From Coraliomargarita algicola (GTDB lineage: Bacteria > Verrucomicrobiota > Verrucomicrobiia > Opitutales > Coraliomargaritaceae), in the NCBI RefSeq assembly GCF_033878955.1, contig NZ_CP138858.1, forward strand, positions 3,685,001 through 3,749,000: DNA of 64,000 bases. The letters are read 5' to 3'. The notes beneath the pieces are model-generated. The model did no database searches. It was not told the origin of the DNA and worked only from the letters and a program-made list of their open reading frames with translations. Below are positions 17,305 to 27,068 of the stretch, piece after piece. The position numbers and the translations under genes are program-made. How positions within the stretch are numbered: position 1 is the stretch's first letter; each line of letters begins with the position of its first letter.

Positions 17305-18204
17305 GTGAGTTACGATGATTTAAGTTTAGACGAGACTGAGGCTTTGGCTTTCCTGCAAAATTTAATGCCTATGGGGTTTGCAGGTGCCGATGTGATGTCC
17401 GAGTTGGCTCCTGAAGGTTGGGCGCAGTGTGAATTGGTTCGCGCTTTTCATCCTACCGCAGAGCAGCTGCGTGAGGAAGCAAAGGCATTTTATGAAGAGG
17501 ATCGGAAGTATCGTGAGCATACGGGTGAGGTCGATGAAGATTTTGAAGCAGAGTGGCCGGAGGTGCCTTTCCCTGGGGTAGGTGAGATTGAGGTCCCTGA
17601 GGAGTGTCGCGAGGCGCAGCCAATCGATCCAGATCGGGAATGCAGGGATCTGGTCGGCCGCATTGTATGGGAGGTGCTGGCCGATGATCACTCCGTGATT
17701 GCTAATGACGGGCGTCGTATTGATCTCGGGGATTACGATGACGCGAGTGCCGTGCTCAATCTGTTTGATCTAGGAGAGCTTGATTTCGAGCCGGAGATGG
17801 AAGATTGGTTGGACATGTGGGATCGTGGACGTTCCGCGCGGTTTAGCGCTGACATGGCTTTCATTGAAGGACGAGCGGATCTTGTCCCCGTCTACGAGCT
17901 GATCTTTAGACGGATGCAGGCACTCGATATGGATTGGATCTATCAATTTCCTAAGCTCAGGTTTTTCGGTTTTGAGGTTCCCGAGGCGCCTTTAGAGACA
18001 GGTGACAATTTTTCCCCAGTGGAAGCATTTCTCAGTGAATTGGAGCACAAAGAAGCGAAAGAAGAATGTGAGCAAAAACAGGCGAAGCTCGACGCACGAA
18101 ATGAAGAGCTCGCAGAGCAGGCCGCCAAGGAAGAGCCGCCGCTTATCGTGCAGGCTTACATGAACGTGTTTGGTCGCAGGCCGAGTGGTTGGCCGCCAGC
18201 CTGA
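17305..18204 (+). CDS. Acidic hypothetical protein
   Basis: A 299-residue protein read from a GTG. I do not recognise it. It is strongly acidic and has several short repeats of Glu/Asp with aromatic residues. The last ~60 residues (SELEHKEAKEECEQKQ onward) are predicted coiled coil. There is no signal peptide or membrane segment, so it is probably cytoplasmic. It is divergent from metH and convergent with a PEP-CTERM gene. Codon use and the long open frame support a real gene. Confidence 0.55.
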   Translation: MSYDDLSLDETEALAFLQNLMPMGFAGADVMSELAPEGWAQCELVRAFHPTAEQLREEAKAFYEEDRKYREHTGEVDEDFEAEWPEVPFPGVGEIEVPEECREAQPIDPDRECRDLVGRIVWEVLADDHSVIANDGRRIDLGDYDDASAVLNLFDLGELDFEPEMEDWLDMWDRGRSARFSADMAFIEGRADLVPVYELIFRRMQALDMDWIYQFPKLRFFGFEVPEAPLETGDNFSPVEAFLSELEHKEAKEECEQKQAKLDARNEELAEQAAKEEPPLIVQAYMNVFGRRPSGWPPA

Positions 18205-18293
18205 ATGTTGCTTTTTGTTGGAAAGCGCTTTTTGAAGTATTCTGAACTTGCCCCGATGGGACGGCTTCCCCTGGGGAGGCCGTGTGGCAGTTG

Positions 18294-19112
18294 CTAATTT
18301 TTTCGTCTGCGCTTTAGCATCGGAGGAATGCATACGAGACCGCCGAGGATCAGTGCGTAAGAACTGAGCTCTGGCACTGCGCTGACATTATCAAGTCCGC
18401 CGGTGCTGCCTTCAAAATGAAAAAACATGCCCTCCCAGTTGGCAGGGTTGGAGGCGTTGAGTGCTACGTTGCTTAGATTTAGGTTGATGTTTTGCAGATT
18501 GGCGATGCTCATGTAGGCGCTCTCGGGGGCTAGTGGGTCTTGGAAGGAAACCGAGACACTGCCTGTTCCAGAATTTGCGGTGAAATCGATGTCTAATCGG
18601 TAATTGATCCATGCGCCAGTTACGCTGAGCCCACTGAGAGCAGTGCTAGTTTCTGTGCCTAGGTGATCTTTAAAGATTAAGGTATCGTTTTGGCCTTTGC
18701 TATAAAGGTTGAAGGCAAGTTCGTTGCTATTGTTTTCAATTATATCATCGTTGTTATAATCGAAGCCGAGTCCGAATTCGCCTCCCCAGTAGGGTGTGTG
18801 GAAACTGAAGTCAATGGTCGCATGATCGATCCCGTCAAAGTCTGGCAATGAGTAATTACTATCATTGAGGCGTGAGCCATCGACTCCGACACCAGCTCCG
18901 GATTGAGTGAACTGGAGGGCTTTGGACCCATCGGCTGAGGCACCCGCGACGACTTGCACATCGTTGGAAGTGTTGTAGAGTGTGGTTGTCCAGTTGTCTT
19001 GTCCGTCGAGGTCGCTTTCAGTCAGTGCTTCAAAGCCGTATATGTTGATGGATGCATTGCTCGTTGTGGCGAGCAGGGTCGATGCAATAGCGAGGGGTAG
19101 GATTCTGTTCAT
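18294..19112 (-). CDS. PEP-CTERM sorting domain protein
   Basis: A 272-residue secreted protein. It starts with a signal peptide (MNRILPLAIASTLLATTSNA) and ends with the PEP-CTERM tripartite signal: VPELSSYAL, a hydrophobic helix, and KRRRKN. The body is rich in Gly, Asn and Ser with predicted beta strands (a lectin/concanavalin-like sandwich is likely). Exosortases cleave such tails and anchor or release the protein with the extracellular polymer; a candidate exosortase lies at 47250-48308. The LuxR regulator 73 bases upstream on the same strand may control it. Confidence 0.8.
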   Translation of the reverse strand: MNRILPLAIASTLLATTSNASINIYGFEALTESDLDGQDNWTTTLYNTSNDVQVVAGASADGSKALQFTQSGAGVGVDGSRLNDSNYSLPDFDGIDHATIDFSFHTPYWGGEFGLGFDYNNDDIIENNSNELAFNLYSKGQNDTLIFKDHLGTETSTALSGLSVTGAWINYRLDIDFTANSGTGSVSVSFQDPLAPESAYMSIANLQNINLNLSNVALNASNPANWEGMFFHFEGSTGGLDNVSAVPELSSYALILGGLVCIPPMLKRRRKN

Positions 19113-19185
19113 GAGTATTCTAATCGTCAGTATGTTGTGAAGGGATTACAAAGTATCACTTTTATACCATGGATCGTGGTTTCGT

Positions 19186-19998
19186 CTATCCCCTCGACGG
19201 AGGGGGGTAGGCGAAGTTGACTCGATTGTGTGGCTGAATGTTAAATGCCTGAGTTCGGCATGTTTGGATGGCCCAAAGTGCAGCGGATAGACGGTTTTCG
19301 ACACCGATTTTCTTGAAGATAACTTTTAAATAGCCTTTGACTGTATGCAGGCTAATGCTGAGTAAAATTGCGATTTCCTCATTTGATTTTCCTTCAGTCA
19401 ACCATACGAGAACATCGGCTTCTCTTGGGGTGAAGCCTGCTCGGTTGAGGATTTTGGGGTCGATCTTATGATGAAGTTTCTTGCTGTGTTCATGCGCGAG
19501 CAAACGCGCATTGGCGAGTTGACTTTGTGCCAGTGAGAGTAATTCGCGCTCGCGAGAACTGTAGTCGACGTAGCCTTTACGTTCGATGCCTAGGAAGTTG
19601 ATTTCGTTGTGATTGCCAGGGATCAACACGGCGCAATGGTTCGTTACGCCTAGTGCTTTGAAGACATCCTCGTAAATGTCTAGTTGCTTAAATTGACGCG
19701 GGCTAAAGAAATCTGATGTTGTGAAGGGCTTGCCCGCGTTGACTGTCGGGTCCCAACGGAAGAGTGCGTATTGCCCCATTAGTTCGGAGAAAATCGGCAT
19801 GAGCTCGGCGAAGTTGCTGATGGATTCGCTGAGCTCGATTGACAGGTTTTGGCTGTCGAGTTGCAGGCTGCCGAATGCAATAAATTCTGCGGGAAGCAGC
19901 TTGGATAGAAATCGGAAACTACGTGCAGCGTATGTTTCGAGGTGTAGGTTTGGTTTATAAAGTTCGAGGCATGCTTCGTTAAATTCAGAAAGGAACAT
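19186..19998 (-). CDS. LuxR-family transcriptional regulator
   Basis: A 270-residue protein. The C-terminal ~65 residues are a GerE/LuxR helix-turn-helix: FTPREADVLVWLTEGKSN, then EIAILLSISLHTVKGYLK, ending IGVENRLSAALWA. The N-terminal ~190 residues have no receiver phosphorylation site and look like a GAF/autoinducer-type sensing domain whose ligand is unknown. It precedes the PEP-CTERM gene in the same direction, so local control of surface-protein production is possible. Confidence 0.8.
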   Translation of the reverse strand: MFLSEFNEACLELYKPNLHLETYAARSFRFLSKLLPAEFIAFGSLQLDSQNLSIELSESISNFAELMPIFSELMGQYALFRWDPTVNAGKPFTTSDFFSPRQFKQLDIYEDVFKALGVTNHCAVLIPGNHNEINFLGIERKGYVDYSSRERELLSLAQSQLANARLLAHEHSKKLHHKIDPKILNRAGFTPREADVLVWLTEGKSNEEIAILLSISLHTVKGYLKVIFKKIGVENRLSAALWAIQTCRTQAFNIQPHNRVNFAYPPPSRG

Positions 19999-20148
19999 TG
20001 TCTTTGCATTTAGATGATAGGGGCACGTGGGGTATCGTGTATGTGCAAATCATCTTGGCTAATTGAGCCGAAAAGATCAACTGATCACTGCCTGATTATA
20101 CCTAATTTCATTCTTGTTCCGCATTATGTGGATGGGGGTTGTCGGCTG

Positions 20149-22872
20149 CTATTTTACTTCGGGCGCTTGTGCCAGGGCGGCGAATTTTGCAAATCCGGCG
20201 GCGAGGGCTTGTAAGCTGGCATCGTCGGGAAGTGTGATGCGCAGGCTGGGGCGTCCTTCGGCGTCGCGCTCGGTGCATTGTTCCAGGCCTTCGGTGAATT
20301 GACGTTGGAGTGCTGTTTGTTGCTCGCTTGGGTCGGTCTGCGGGGCGGGGAGTGCGTCGTTGAGGAAGGCGAAGACGGCGCTGAATAATTGGCCGCCACT
20401 GAGGGCCAGTTGCTCTTTGCGGGCGGCATCCTGTGCCGCTGCTTCTGCGCGTTGGCTTTCATCGATTGGGGCGTCGCCTTCGGCACCGATCAAAATTTCT
20501 AAGCGCCGCTTGAGCTCTTCGATGCCGCATTCGAGTGCGACTTCGTTGAGTTCGGAGTCCATGTCGACGGCGGCGGTCGCGAGCTCCTTCTTGGCGGAAA
20601 GTGTGGCGAGTAGGTTCTCTTCGATGGTTTCGTCGGTGACGAGTATGTAGACTTGGACGGGCCGTTTTTGTCCCATACGATGTGCACGGGCGATACGTTG
20701 CTCCAGAACTGCGGGATTCCAGGGTAAATCGACGTTGATCACGGTGTCGGCCGCTTGCAGGTTGAGGCCTGTCGAGCCGGCATTGGTCATAATGATGAAG
20801 CGGCAGTCGGGGTCTGTCTGGAAGGTTTTGACCAATTGTTGGCGCTTCTTCTGTGGCACTTTGCCGTCCAAGCGCACGAAGCCCGCCTTACAGCTTTGAA
20901 GTTGCTCTTCGATCAAGTCGAGCATTTGTGTCCACTCGGAAAAGAGCACGACTTTACGGCCCGGTTCGGCGCAGAGTTGTTGTATCAGTTCGCCGAGTTT
21001 TTCTAATTTAGAAGAGTAGCCGGGGCGTTGCTTATCGACGAGCGTGGTGCTATCGGCGGTCATGCGGCACATGAGCAGAGCTTTCTGCAGTCGCATAAAG
21101 TCCATCTCTGTCAGGTAGCTTTTGCGTGTGATGCTGGCGACTGTTTGCATGTGGTGGGCGTGCAATTCTGCTTGTTCGTCGGTCGGGGGGATACGGATGA
21201 ACTGTGTCGAGCGCGGTGGGAGCTGGCCGAGCACGGAGTCGCGCGTGCGGCGTAGAATGATAGGCTCTATGTGGGCACGTAGTTCGTCGAGTTTGCGGAA
21301 ACCAGTTACTTTGCCGTCGGTGTTGACGACACGGTGTTTACTAAAGAAGCGATACGCGGGGCCGAGGCGGCGGTCGTCGATAAACTCGACGACAGAGTAG
21401 AGCTCATCCAGACGGTTTTCCATCGGGGTGCCGGAGAGTACTAAGGCGAAGGGGGAGCGCAGACCTTTCACCACGCGGCTGGTTTTTGCTTCCCAATTTT
21501 TAATGCGTTGGCCTTCGTCGAGGATGATCAGGTCCCAGTTTTGCGATTCGATATGGAGAATGTCTCGCATGACCTGTTCGTAGTTACAGATCGTGAAGAA
21601 CCCGCTGTTGGCATATTGTGCTGCCCGTTCCGCGGCAGTGCCTAAAACTTGGGTGGAACCTAGGTCGGAGAATTTGGCGATTTCCGCCTGCCATTGCGCT
21701 TTGAGGGAAGCGGGGCAAATGACGAGTACGCGCTCGATGTTGGCTTCCTCTTTGAGCAGCGCGGCGACGCCGATGCCTTGGATGGTTTTGCCCAGCCCCA
21801 TGTCGTCGGCGAGAATGGCACGGCCAGCGCCTGCGGCAAAGGCGATGCCGTCGAGTTGATAGGGGAGCAGTTCCGCTTTTAACAGACGAGTACGCAGTGG
21901 GTGCGCATCGGGGTTTTCACGGATACTGGCTGTTTTCGTTTTTAGGTGGCTACGAATGAGTTGTTCTTCGATCCAGCGTTCTGCATCGGGATAAATGCGC
22001 ACTGGTTGTTCGGCGGCTTCGAGCTCCCGAACGAGGTCGAGTAGGCGTCGTAGCATTTCCGGTGCGGCTTTGTCTGTGAGTGCATCGTAGGCGCGCAGCT
22101 TTGCGAGGAGTCTTTGGGGGAGCTGAGAGTTGGCTGGGCGCAGTAGCCGTGGTGTGAGCTCGTTGCCATAGGTGAGTGCGACGGCAAACTCCTTTTGCAC
22201 GTGTGGGGTTTCGAGGTCGGCTTTTTTGAACTTTCGTTGAATGTGGGCCTGTAGTTTGATCAGATGCTTACAGGTGCCGAGCAGATTGGTTTTGAAGTCC
22301 TGACAGGAACAGTAGGCGTTGTTCGGTTCAAAACTACGCAGGGCGGCGTGGTAGCTTTTGCCAGATTGATAGTTGAGGATGCTGTAGTCGGCCCACGGGG
22401 TGCTTGGGTCGTGTGACTCGATCTTCATGCGCTCGTCCTTGGCGCGTTTTTCACGTTGTGTAATGGCGTAGAGGGTGAGTGCTTCGTCGTCGAGCAGCTC
22501 CCAGGGCGGTTCTTCACCAGGAGGTATGGAGAGACCCAGTTCCAGTTTGTTGTCCAATACCAAGTGGAGGACAGCAGCGATCAGCGTGTCGGATTGGGGG
22601 CAAGGTGTGCAGTCGATTTTGAGCCGCTTGCGCTTATGTTCTGAAAGGCTAATGGTGACGACGGCATTGCGTTTGCCGTTAATCACCTTGAAAAAGCGTA
22701 CCTGTAAGCGTTTCGCTGTGAGCTTGGCCTGTTGGGGGATCTCGATTTGGTATTGGCGACAGTTGGCCAGCAGCGACTTCGCGTCTGCGCCGAGGAGTTT
22801 CTCGACTCGCTTCAGATTGAGCCGGGAGAGATGATCGTGTAAGGTGCGTTGTTTGGCTGGTTTTGTGGCCAT
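20149..22872 (-). CDS. SWIM zinc-finger SNF2-family helicase
   Basis: A 907-residue protein. Residues 188-203 (CSC...CKH) form a SWIM zinc finger with C188, C190, C201 and H203. The SNF2 ATPase follows: ILADDMGLGKT is Walker A, LILDEGQRIKNW is the DExx box, LVLSGTPMENR is motif III, and AHRMGQKRPVQVY is motif VI. The SNF2 motor translocates on double-stranded DNA and remodels protein-DNA complexes, and the SWIM domain probably binds nucleic acid or protein. The last ~120 residues are a poorly conserved tail. This architecture (SWIM then SNF2) is common in Verrucomicrobiota and other phyla, usually as a single gene. Its cellular role is unknown. Confidence 0.9.
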   Translation of the reverse strand: MATKPAKQRTLHDHLSRLNLKRVEKLLGADAKSLLANCRQYQIEIPQQAKLTAKRLQVRFFKVINGKRNAVVTISLSEHKRKRLKIDCTPCPQSDTLIAAVLHLVLDNKLELGLSIPPGEEPPWELLDDEALTLYAITQREKRAKDERMKIESHDPSTPWADYSILNYQSGKSYHAALRSFEPNNAYCSCQDFKTNLLGTCKHLIKLQAHIQRKFKKADLETPHVQKEFAVALTYGNELTPRLLRPANSQLPQRLLAKLRAYDALTDKAAPEMLRRLLDLVRELEAAEQPVRIYPDAERWIEEQLIRSHLKTKTASIRENPDAHPLRTRLLKAELLPYQLDGIAFAAGAGRAILADDMGLGKTIQGIGVAALLKEEANIERVLVICPASLKAQWQAEIAKFSDLGSTQVLGTAAERAAQYANSGFFTICNYEQVMRDILHIESQNWDLIILDEGQRIKNWEAKTSRVVKGLRSPFALVLSGTPMENRLDELYSVVEFIDDRRLGPAYRFFSKHRVVNTDGKVTGFRKLDELRAHIEPIILRRTRDSVLGQLPPRSTQFIRIPPTDEQAELHAHHMQTVASITRKSYLTEMDFMRLQKALLMCRMTADSTTLVDKQRPGYSSKLEKLGELIQQLCAEPGRKVVLFSEWTQMLDLIEEQLQSCKAGFVRLDGKVPQKKRQQLVKTFQTDPDCRFIIMTNAGSTGLNLQAADTVINVDLPWNPAVLEQRIARAHRMGQKRPVQVYILVTDETIEENLLATLSAKKELATAAVDMDSELNEVALECGIEELKRRLEILIGAEGDAPIDESQRAEAAAQDAARKEQLALSGGQLFSAVFAFLNDALPAPQTDPSEQQTALQRQFTEGLEQCTERDAEGRPSLRITLPDDASLQALAAGFAKFAALAQAPEVK

Positions 22873-22901
22873 GGTTGAATTGAGCTTATTTCTTTAGCGA
22901 T

Positions 22902-23963
22902 TTAGAACTTTGTGCCGATGCGTAGTAGCACCGAGCCGTAGATGGAGCGGTTACTCTGGTGCTCGAACTCGTCGCTGCGGACGATATGTGAGAGGCTGAT
23001 TTCTAATTGTTTATAGCGGGTGGCTAGACCGAAGATGAGTTCGCCGACCCATGGCTCGGAGTCGACCGCCTGGTCCCAATCACGGAATAGGGGGCCGTCG
23101 AGCGTGATGTCGTGAAGGACGGCGTAGCCGCGGGCGCCCGCGAAGCCGTAGAAGGAAAAGTTCTCCTTCGCTGAGCGTCCGCCATCGAAGATCGTTTCAG
23201 TGAAGCTGCCGAGTTGCACACGTGGGGTGGCGTAGCGGCTTGGTAGTTGGTAACCTGCTCGTAGGAGTGTGCCAATATAGGCATTGGTGCGAAAGTTGCC
23301 GAGCGCGCCGCCCCATTCGTAGAAGCCGTCTAATTCGATGGGCCAGTTTTGAGTGTGGTCGAGAAACCGGAGTCGCTGTTTGTGGTCTAAGTGTAGGTTG
23401 ATGGTGAGCTCGCCCGGGGCTTGAGAGTCCCAGCCTTGGAAGGTTGGGCTGTCCGAGATGTTACTGTGGACCCAGTCCTGAGCTTCTTGGGCGTAGCTGT
23501 TTTTCCCTGTGGTGCCGATTGAGAGCGTGGCGGTGCTGGCGGAGTCGCCTGCGGCAGCTTGCAGGGAAAACTCGAGTCCGAGCCAACCGGCGTAGGGACG
23601 TTCGCCTCGCGGGGCGGTGGTGGTATTAGGATCTGCGGGGGTAAACATCAGCTGTGTGAGGCCGATCCCGTATTGAAAGGTGACTTCGCCTTCGTCGGGG
23701 AAGCGAAAGTCGTTGAGCGTATTGCCGCGCTCAGAGCCAGTGAGTCGGCGAAGGGTCTTTTGCAAAGTGTCGTGCTCCTCCGATTCGGGGGCGAGCTGAC
23801 GGGCAAAGGCGATGCGCGCGCCATTGGTGTAGCCGTCGTCGGTGCCGGTGAGTAGGTCGTTGTCCCACTGGCCGATGAGTTGCCAGGGGCTATTGGGCTC
23901 CGCGCTTAGGAGGCTGCTGGCAATGCTGAACGAGGCGATGAGTAGTGGGTAATGGAGTCTCAT
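22902..23963 (-). CDS. LpxR-like lipid A deacylase (outer membrane)
   Basis: I start at the ATG giving MRLHYPLLIA because it begins a clean signal peptide ending at SLLSA; an upstream in-frame TTG-type start (24026) would add a poor leader. The mature protein opens with QWDNDLLTGTDDGYTNG, the hallmark of the LpxR/DUF2219 family. There the Asn-Asp pair belongs to the active site. The family forms a 12-strand outer-membrane barrel that removes the 3'-linked acyl chains of lipid A. The terminal phenylalanine fits outer-membrane insertion. It is divergent from the antiporter gene. Confidence 0.8.
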   Translation of the reverse strand: MRLHYPLLIASFSIASSLLSAEPNSPWQLIGQWDNDLLTGTDDGYTNGARIAFARQLAPESEEHDTLQKTLRRLTGSERGNTLNDFRFPDEGEVTFQYGIGLTQLMFTPADPNTTTAPRGERPYAGWLGLEFSLQAAAGDSASTATLSIGTTGKNSYAQEAQDWVHSNISDSPTFQGWDSQAPGELTINLHLDHKQRLRFLDHTQNWPIELDGFYEWGGALGNFRTNAYIGTLLRAGYQLPSRYATPRVQLGSFTETIFDGGRSAKENFSFYGFAGARGYAVLHDITLDGPLFRDWDQAVDSEPWVGELIFGLATRYKQLEISLSHIVRSDEFEHQSNRSIYGSVLLRIGTKF

Positions 23964-24055
23964 ATGAGGTTGAGCATTTGGAACTTTCGACAACTGGCAA
24001 GGCGTGGTTATTGCCGTTCTCGACAAATCTGGGAATACTTGCAGGCTGCGACGGC

Positions 24056-25732
24056 ATGCCTAGGTTTATATTCAATCGTTTGGGGATAACTATTACCGCT
24101 ACGGTCACTACGCTGGTGGGGAGTTTTATCTTAGCCGGTCTGGATGCGGCCTGGTGTGTGCTTTGGCCGAGTTTGGCTGCACTGGTAGTCGTATTGGTCT
24201 CGCGTAGTGCACTGGTAGGCTTGCTGGTGGGCGCGGTGTGTGGCGCGATTTTACTCTCCGAAGGTTCCATGCTGGGGGCGATCGAGCAGCTGTGCTTGAA
24301 TCAGTTTGGGCCGATTTTTGGCTCATCGTGGAAATTGAGTGCGATGTTATTTACGCTGATACTGGGGGGCTTTGTGGCCTTGGTTGAGGCGGGTGGCGGT
24401 TTGCAGGGCTTAGTCAGGCGCTTGTTAGGCTCGGAGCGGGCTGCGCATCGACGGATGCAAATGACGGTTTTTGGATTTGGGCTGCTGGTGTTTTTCGATG
24501 GCTTAGCCAATGTGATGCTGATTGGGCGGCTCCTAAGGTCTGCGGCGGATCGCTGCGGGGTCTCGCGTGAGAAGCTGGCCTATCTGGCCGATACCACCGG
24601 TTCGGCGGTGGCATGTCTGGCGTTTATTTCGACCTGGATCGCATTTCAACTTTCGATGATCCGCGAGGGCTTCGCCTTGGCCGGACGGGAAGATGTGAGC
24701 GCGTATGGGTATTTTTTTCGATCCTTACCGACGAATTACTATTGCTGGTTTGCGCTGATTTTGGCGCTGGTGTGTGTCTGGAGAGGATTTAATCCCGGGC
24801 CGATGGGGGCCGTGGAGCGCACGGCCCGGGAGTCGATGACGTCGGGGGCGGATCGCTCGTCGGAGCTGCACGCGAGTCATTGGGGGCTGGCGATTGTTCC
24901 GATTGCCGGGCTGACGTTTTCGATTCCAGTGCTGACGTATGTGATTGGTTCGGAGACTTTGTGGCCGTTTAGTCTGAGCAAGTTTGCGGCGGCCTATGGA
25001 AGTGCAGAGCGGTATGTGCCACAGATATTAGTGGCGTCGAGTCTGCTGGCATCATTCGTTGCGGCGGTGACGTATGCGATGGCACTGCGTGCGCGGGCTG
25101 AGCAAGACCCGTCGTTGTTACATGGTGTCGCGCCTCGTCGGCGGTCTGCGGAGTCGGCGAGTTGTATTTTTATACAAGGCGTGCGCGAGATTTCGGTGCC
25201 TGTATTGATATTGGTGGCAGCATGGATGCTGGGAGCTGCGATTAGTCAGTTGGGCACGGCTACGTGGCTATGTGAATGTCTGCAGGGCTGGCTGCCGTTG
25301 GCTCTTTTGCCGGCTGGCACTTTTGTCCTGGGAGCTGCGATTTCATTCTCGACTGGCACTTCGTGGGGGACGATGGGCGTCTTGATGCCGTTGGCGATAC
25401 CTGTGATTTATTCTTTAACGGCAGGCGAGCTCGATTTGGAACGTGATCGCTTGGTGGTGGCTGCGATTGGAGCGGTGTTTAGTGGGGCGGTTTTTGGGGA
25501 TCACTGTAGTCCCTTTTCGGATACCACGATTGTGGCTTCGATTGCTGCGGGGGTAGAGCCGGTGAATCATGTGTGGACACAATTACCCTTTGCTTTGATT
25601 GCGGGAGCTGTGGCTTTGGTGTGCGGCTTTATTCCTTTGGGCTTCGGTCTGCCAGCGCTTGTTTGCTGCGGGGCGGGCGCGCTGGTGCTTGGCTGTTTGC
25701 CTCGTGTTTGGAAAAGATCGTGTATAGGCTGA
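24056..25732 (+). CDS. NhaC-family Na+/H+ antiporter
   Basis: A protein of ~558 residues from the ATG giving MPRFIFNRLG, with about eleven to twelve predicted membrane helices. The blocks FSTGTSWGTMGVLMPLA and FGDHCSPFSDTTIVASIAAG are the conserved NhaC signatures, where the Asp/Ser/Thr residues line the ion path. Such carriers expel sodium or exchange organic acids (some members are malate-2H+/lactate-Na+ antiporters). A sodium role fits a marine habitat. An earlier in-frame start (23945) would overlap the divergent LpxR gene. Confidence 0.85.
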   Translation: MPRFIFNRLGITITATVTTLVGSFILAGLDAAWCVLWPSLAALVVVLVSRSALVGLLVGAVCGAILLSEGSMLGAIEQLCLNQFGPIFGSSWKLSAMLFTLILGGFVALVEAGGGLQGLVRRLLGSERAAHRRMQMTVFGFGLLVFFDGLANVMLIGRLLRSAADRCGVSREKLAYLADTTGSAVACLAFISTWIAFQLSMIREGFALAGREDVSAYGYFFRSLPTNYYCWFALILALVCVWRGFNPGPMGAVERTARESMTSGADRSSELHASHWGLAIVPIAGLTFSIPVLTYVIGSETLWPFSLSKFAAAYGSAERYVPQILVASSLLASFVAAVTYAMALRARAEQDPSLLHGVAPRRRSAESASCIFIQGVREISVPVLILVAAWMLGAAISQLGTATWLCECLQGWLPLALLPAGTFVLGAAISFSTGTSWGTMGVLMPLAIPVIYSLTAGELDLERDRLVVAAIGAVFSGAVFGDHCSPFSDTTIVASIAAGVEPVNHVWTQLPFALIAGAVALVCGFIPLGFGLPALVCCGAGALVLGCLPRVWKRSCIG

Positions 25733-25801
25733 AACAAATGTGTGACTAAGTTGTCTTCTCGATTGCCCTTACTCTCGAGGGCGGATAACTCCCTATGATA
25801 C

Positions 25802-26647
25802 ATGCGCGTTGATTCACATATGCACACTCCACTCTGCGGCCATGCCGTGGGTGAACCTATAGAATATGCTGCGATGGCGGCTGAGGTCGGGATTGATATA
25901 ATCACGATCACTTGTCACATCCCGATGCGTTGGGAGGCTTTTGGGCAAGCAGGTATTCGCATGCACCGTGAGCAACTTGACGATTATGTGAAACTAGTCA
26001 AAGACACTGCGGAGCAAGCTAAGTCGTTTGGGGTTGAAGTGCTTTGCGGCATTGAGGCTGAAGTGTATCCAGATGAGGCTGAACTGGAGCCGATGGATGA
26101 GATTCTGGCGGCTTATGACTTTGACTTCGTGCTTGGGTCGTTGCATGCGCAATGCCGCAGTTATATTGAATGGCTAGCTAAGAATAAGGTGAAAAGTGAT
26201 GCGATGAAGATCGATAGTTACTTCCGCCACCTTAAAGATGGTGTGCAGTCGGGGCGTTACGATAGTATGTCGCACCCGGATGTGATACGCACTTACGGCG
26301 TGGTCCGACATTTCAATCCTGCGGAGCACGAAGAGGTGATTCGCGAGTTTTTGCAGGCGGTTGTCGACGAAGATATTTGTATGGAGGTGAACACCAGTGG
26401 CCTGACCAAGGGGGCCTACGAAGTGCATCCGGATCCATTGATTCTCGATTGGGCGGGTGAGATGGGTGTGAAGCTCACGATCGGCTCCGACTCGCATCGG
26501 CCCACATCTGTAGGGCAATATTTCGAGATTATACAGCCTATGCTACGCGAGAAGGGCTTTAAGGATTTACACTATTTCCGTGGTCGCCAGCGGCAACGAA
26601 TCGACATGCCTGCTGGGAGGAAGTTGAAGACTGGCTCTGTGTCGTGA
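25802..26647 (+). CDS. PHP-domain histidinol-phosphatase-like protein
   Basis: A 281-residue protein. The N-terminus MRVDSHMHTPLCGHA carries the PHP metal-binding HxH motif, GIEAEVY holds a metal-binding Glu, LGSLHAQ a His, and GSDSHRPTSVGQYF the terminal DxH of the PHP family. The length and layout match HisK/HisJ-type histidinol-phosphate phosphatases that complete histidine synthesis. No other his genes are nearby, so the exact phosphoester is inferred. It begins 70 bases after the antiporter gene. Confidence 0.75.
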   Translation: MRVDSHMHTPLCGHAVGEPIEYAAMAAEVGIDIITITCHIPMRWEAFGQAGIRMHREQLDDYVKLVKDTAEQAKSFGVEVLCGIEAEVYPDEAELEPMDEILAAYDFDFVLGSLHAQCRSYIEWLAKNKVKSDAMKIDSYFRHLKDGVQSGRYDSMSHPDVIRTYGVVRHFNPAEHEEVIREFLQAVVDEDICMEVNTSGLTKGAYEVHPDPLILDWAGEMGVKLTIGSDSHRPTSVGQYFEIIQPMLREKGFKDLHYFRGRQRQRIDMPAGRKLKTGSVS

Positions 26648-26673
26648 CGCTGCGAGCTGGCTGGGGCGCGTTG

Positions 26674-27027
26674 CTAGATTTCCTGACAGTCGATGAGTGC
26701 GCCAAGGAATACGAGTTCAGTCTCTCCTGTATTGCGGATCGCTTGTGATTCGCCGCTGCGTGTGATTTGCAGGGTGCCGGGAGTGAACGGATGCTCGCTG
26801 CCGTTGTCGACGACTATACCAGTGCCGGAGATACAGTAGTAAAAGTCCTCTTCGTCTTGATGCGAGTGCTCGCCGACACTTGCGCCGGGTTCGAGACGGA
26901 CGACGCCGACGCTCTTGATGGCGCTGCCTGGAAAGAGATCGATGAGCTTGTGGGCGCTTACGCTGCCGTTGCCGCCGCGTACACCTTCGGCGATTTCGGG
27001 GATTACATCATGTACGTTCTTAATCAT
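26674..27027 (-). CDS. Small cupin-domain protein
   Basis: A 117-residue single-domain cupin. GASVGEHSHQDEEDFYYCISGTG has the first cupin motif, with metal ligands H-x-H and Glu (GEHSHQDEED), and GTLQITRSGESQAIRN is the second. Such proteins bind a divalent metal and may be dioxygenases, isomerases or ligand sensors; the substrate cannot be read from sequence. It is convergent with the PHP protein. Confidence 0.75.
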   Translation of the reverse strand: MIKNVHDVIPEIAEGVRGGNGSVSAHKLIDLFPGSAIKSVGVVRLEPGASVGEHSHQDEEDFYYCISGTGIVVDNGSEHPFTPGTLQITRSGESQAIRNTGETELVFLGALIDCQEI

Positions 27028-27068
27028 GCGGTGAATCTAATGGTTCTGATTGCTGAATCAAGTCTTTG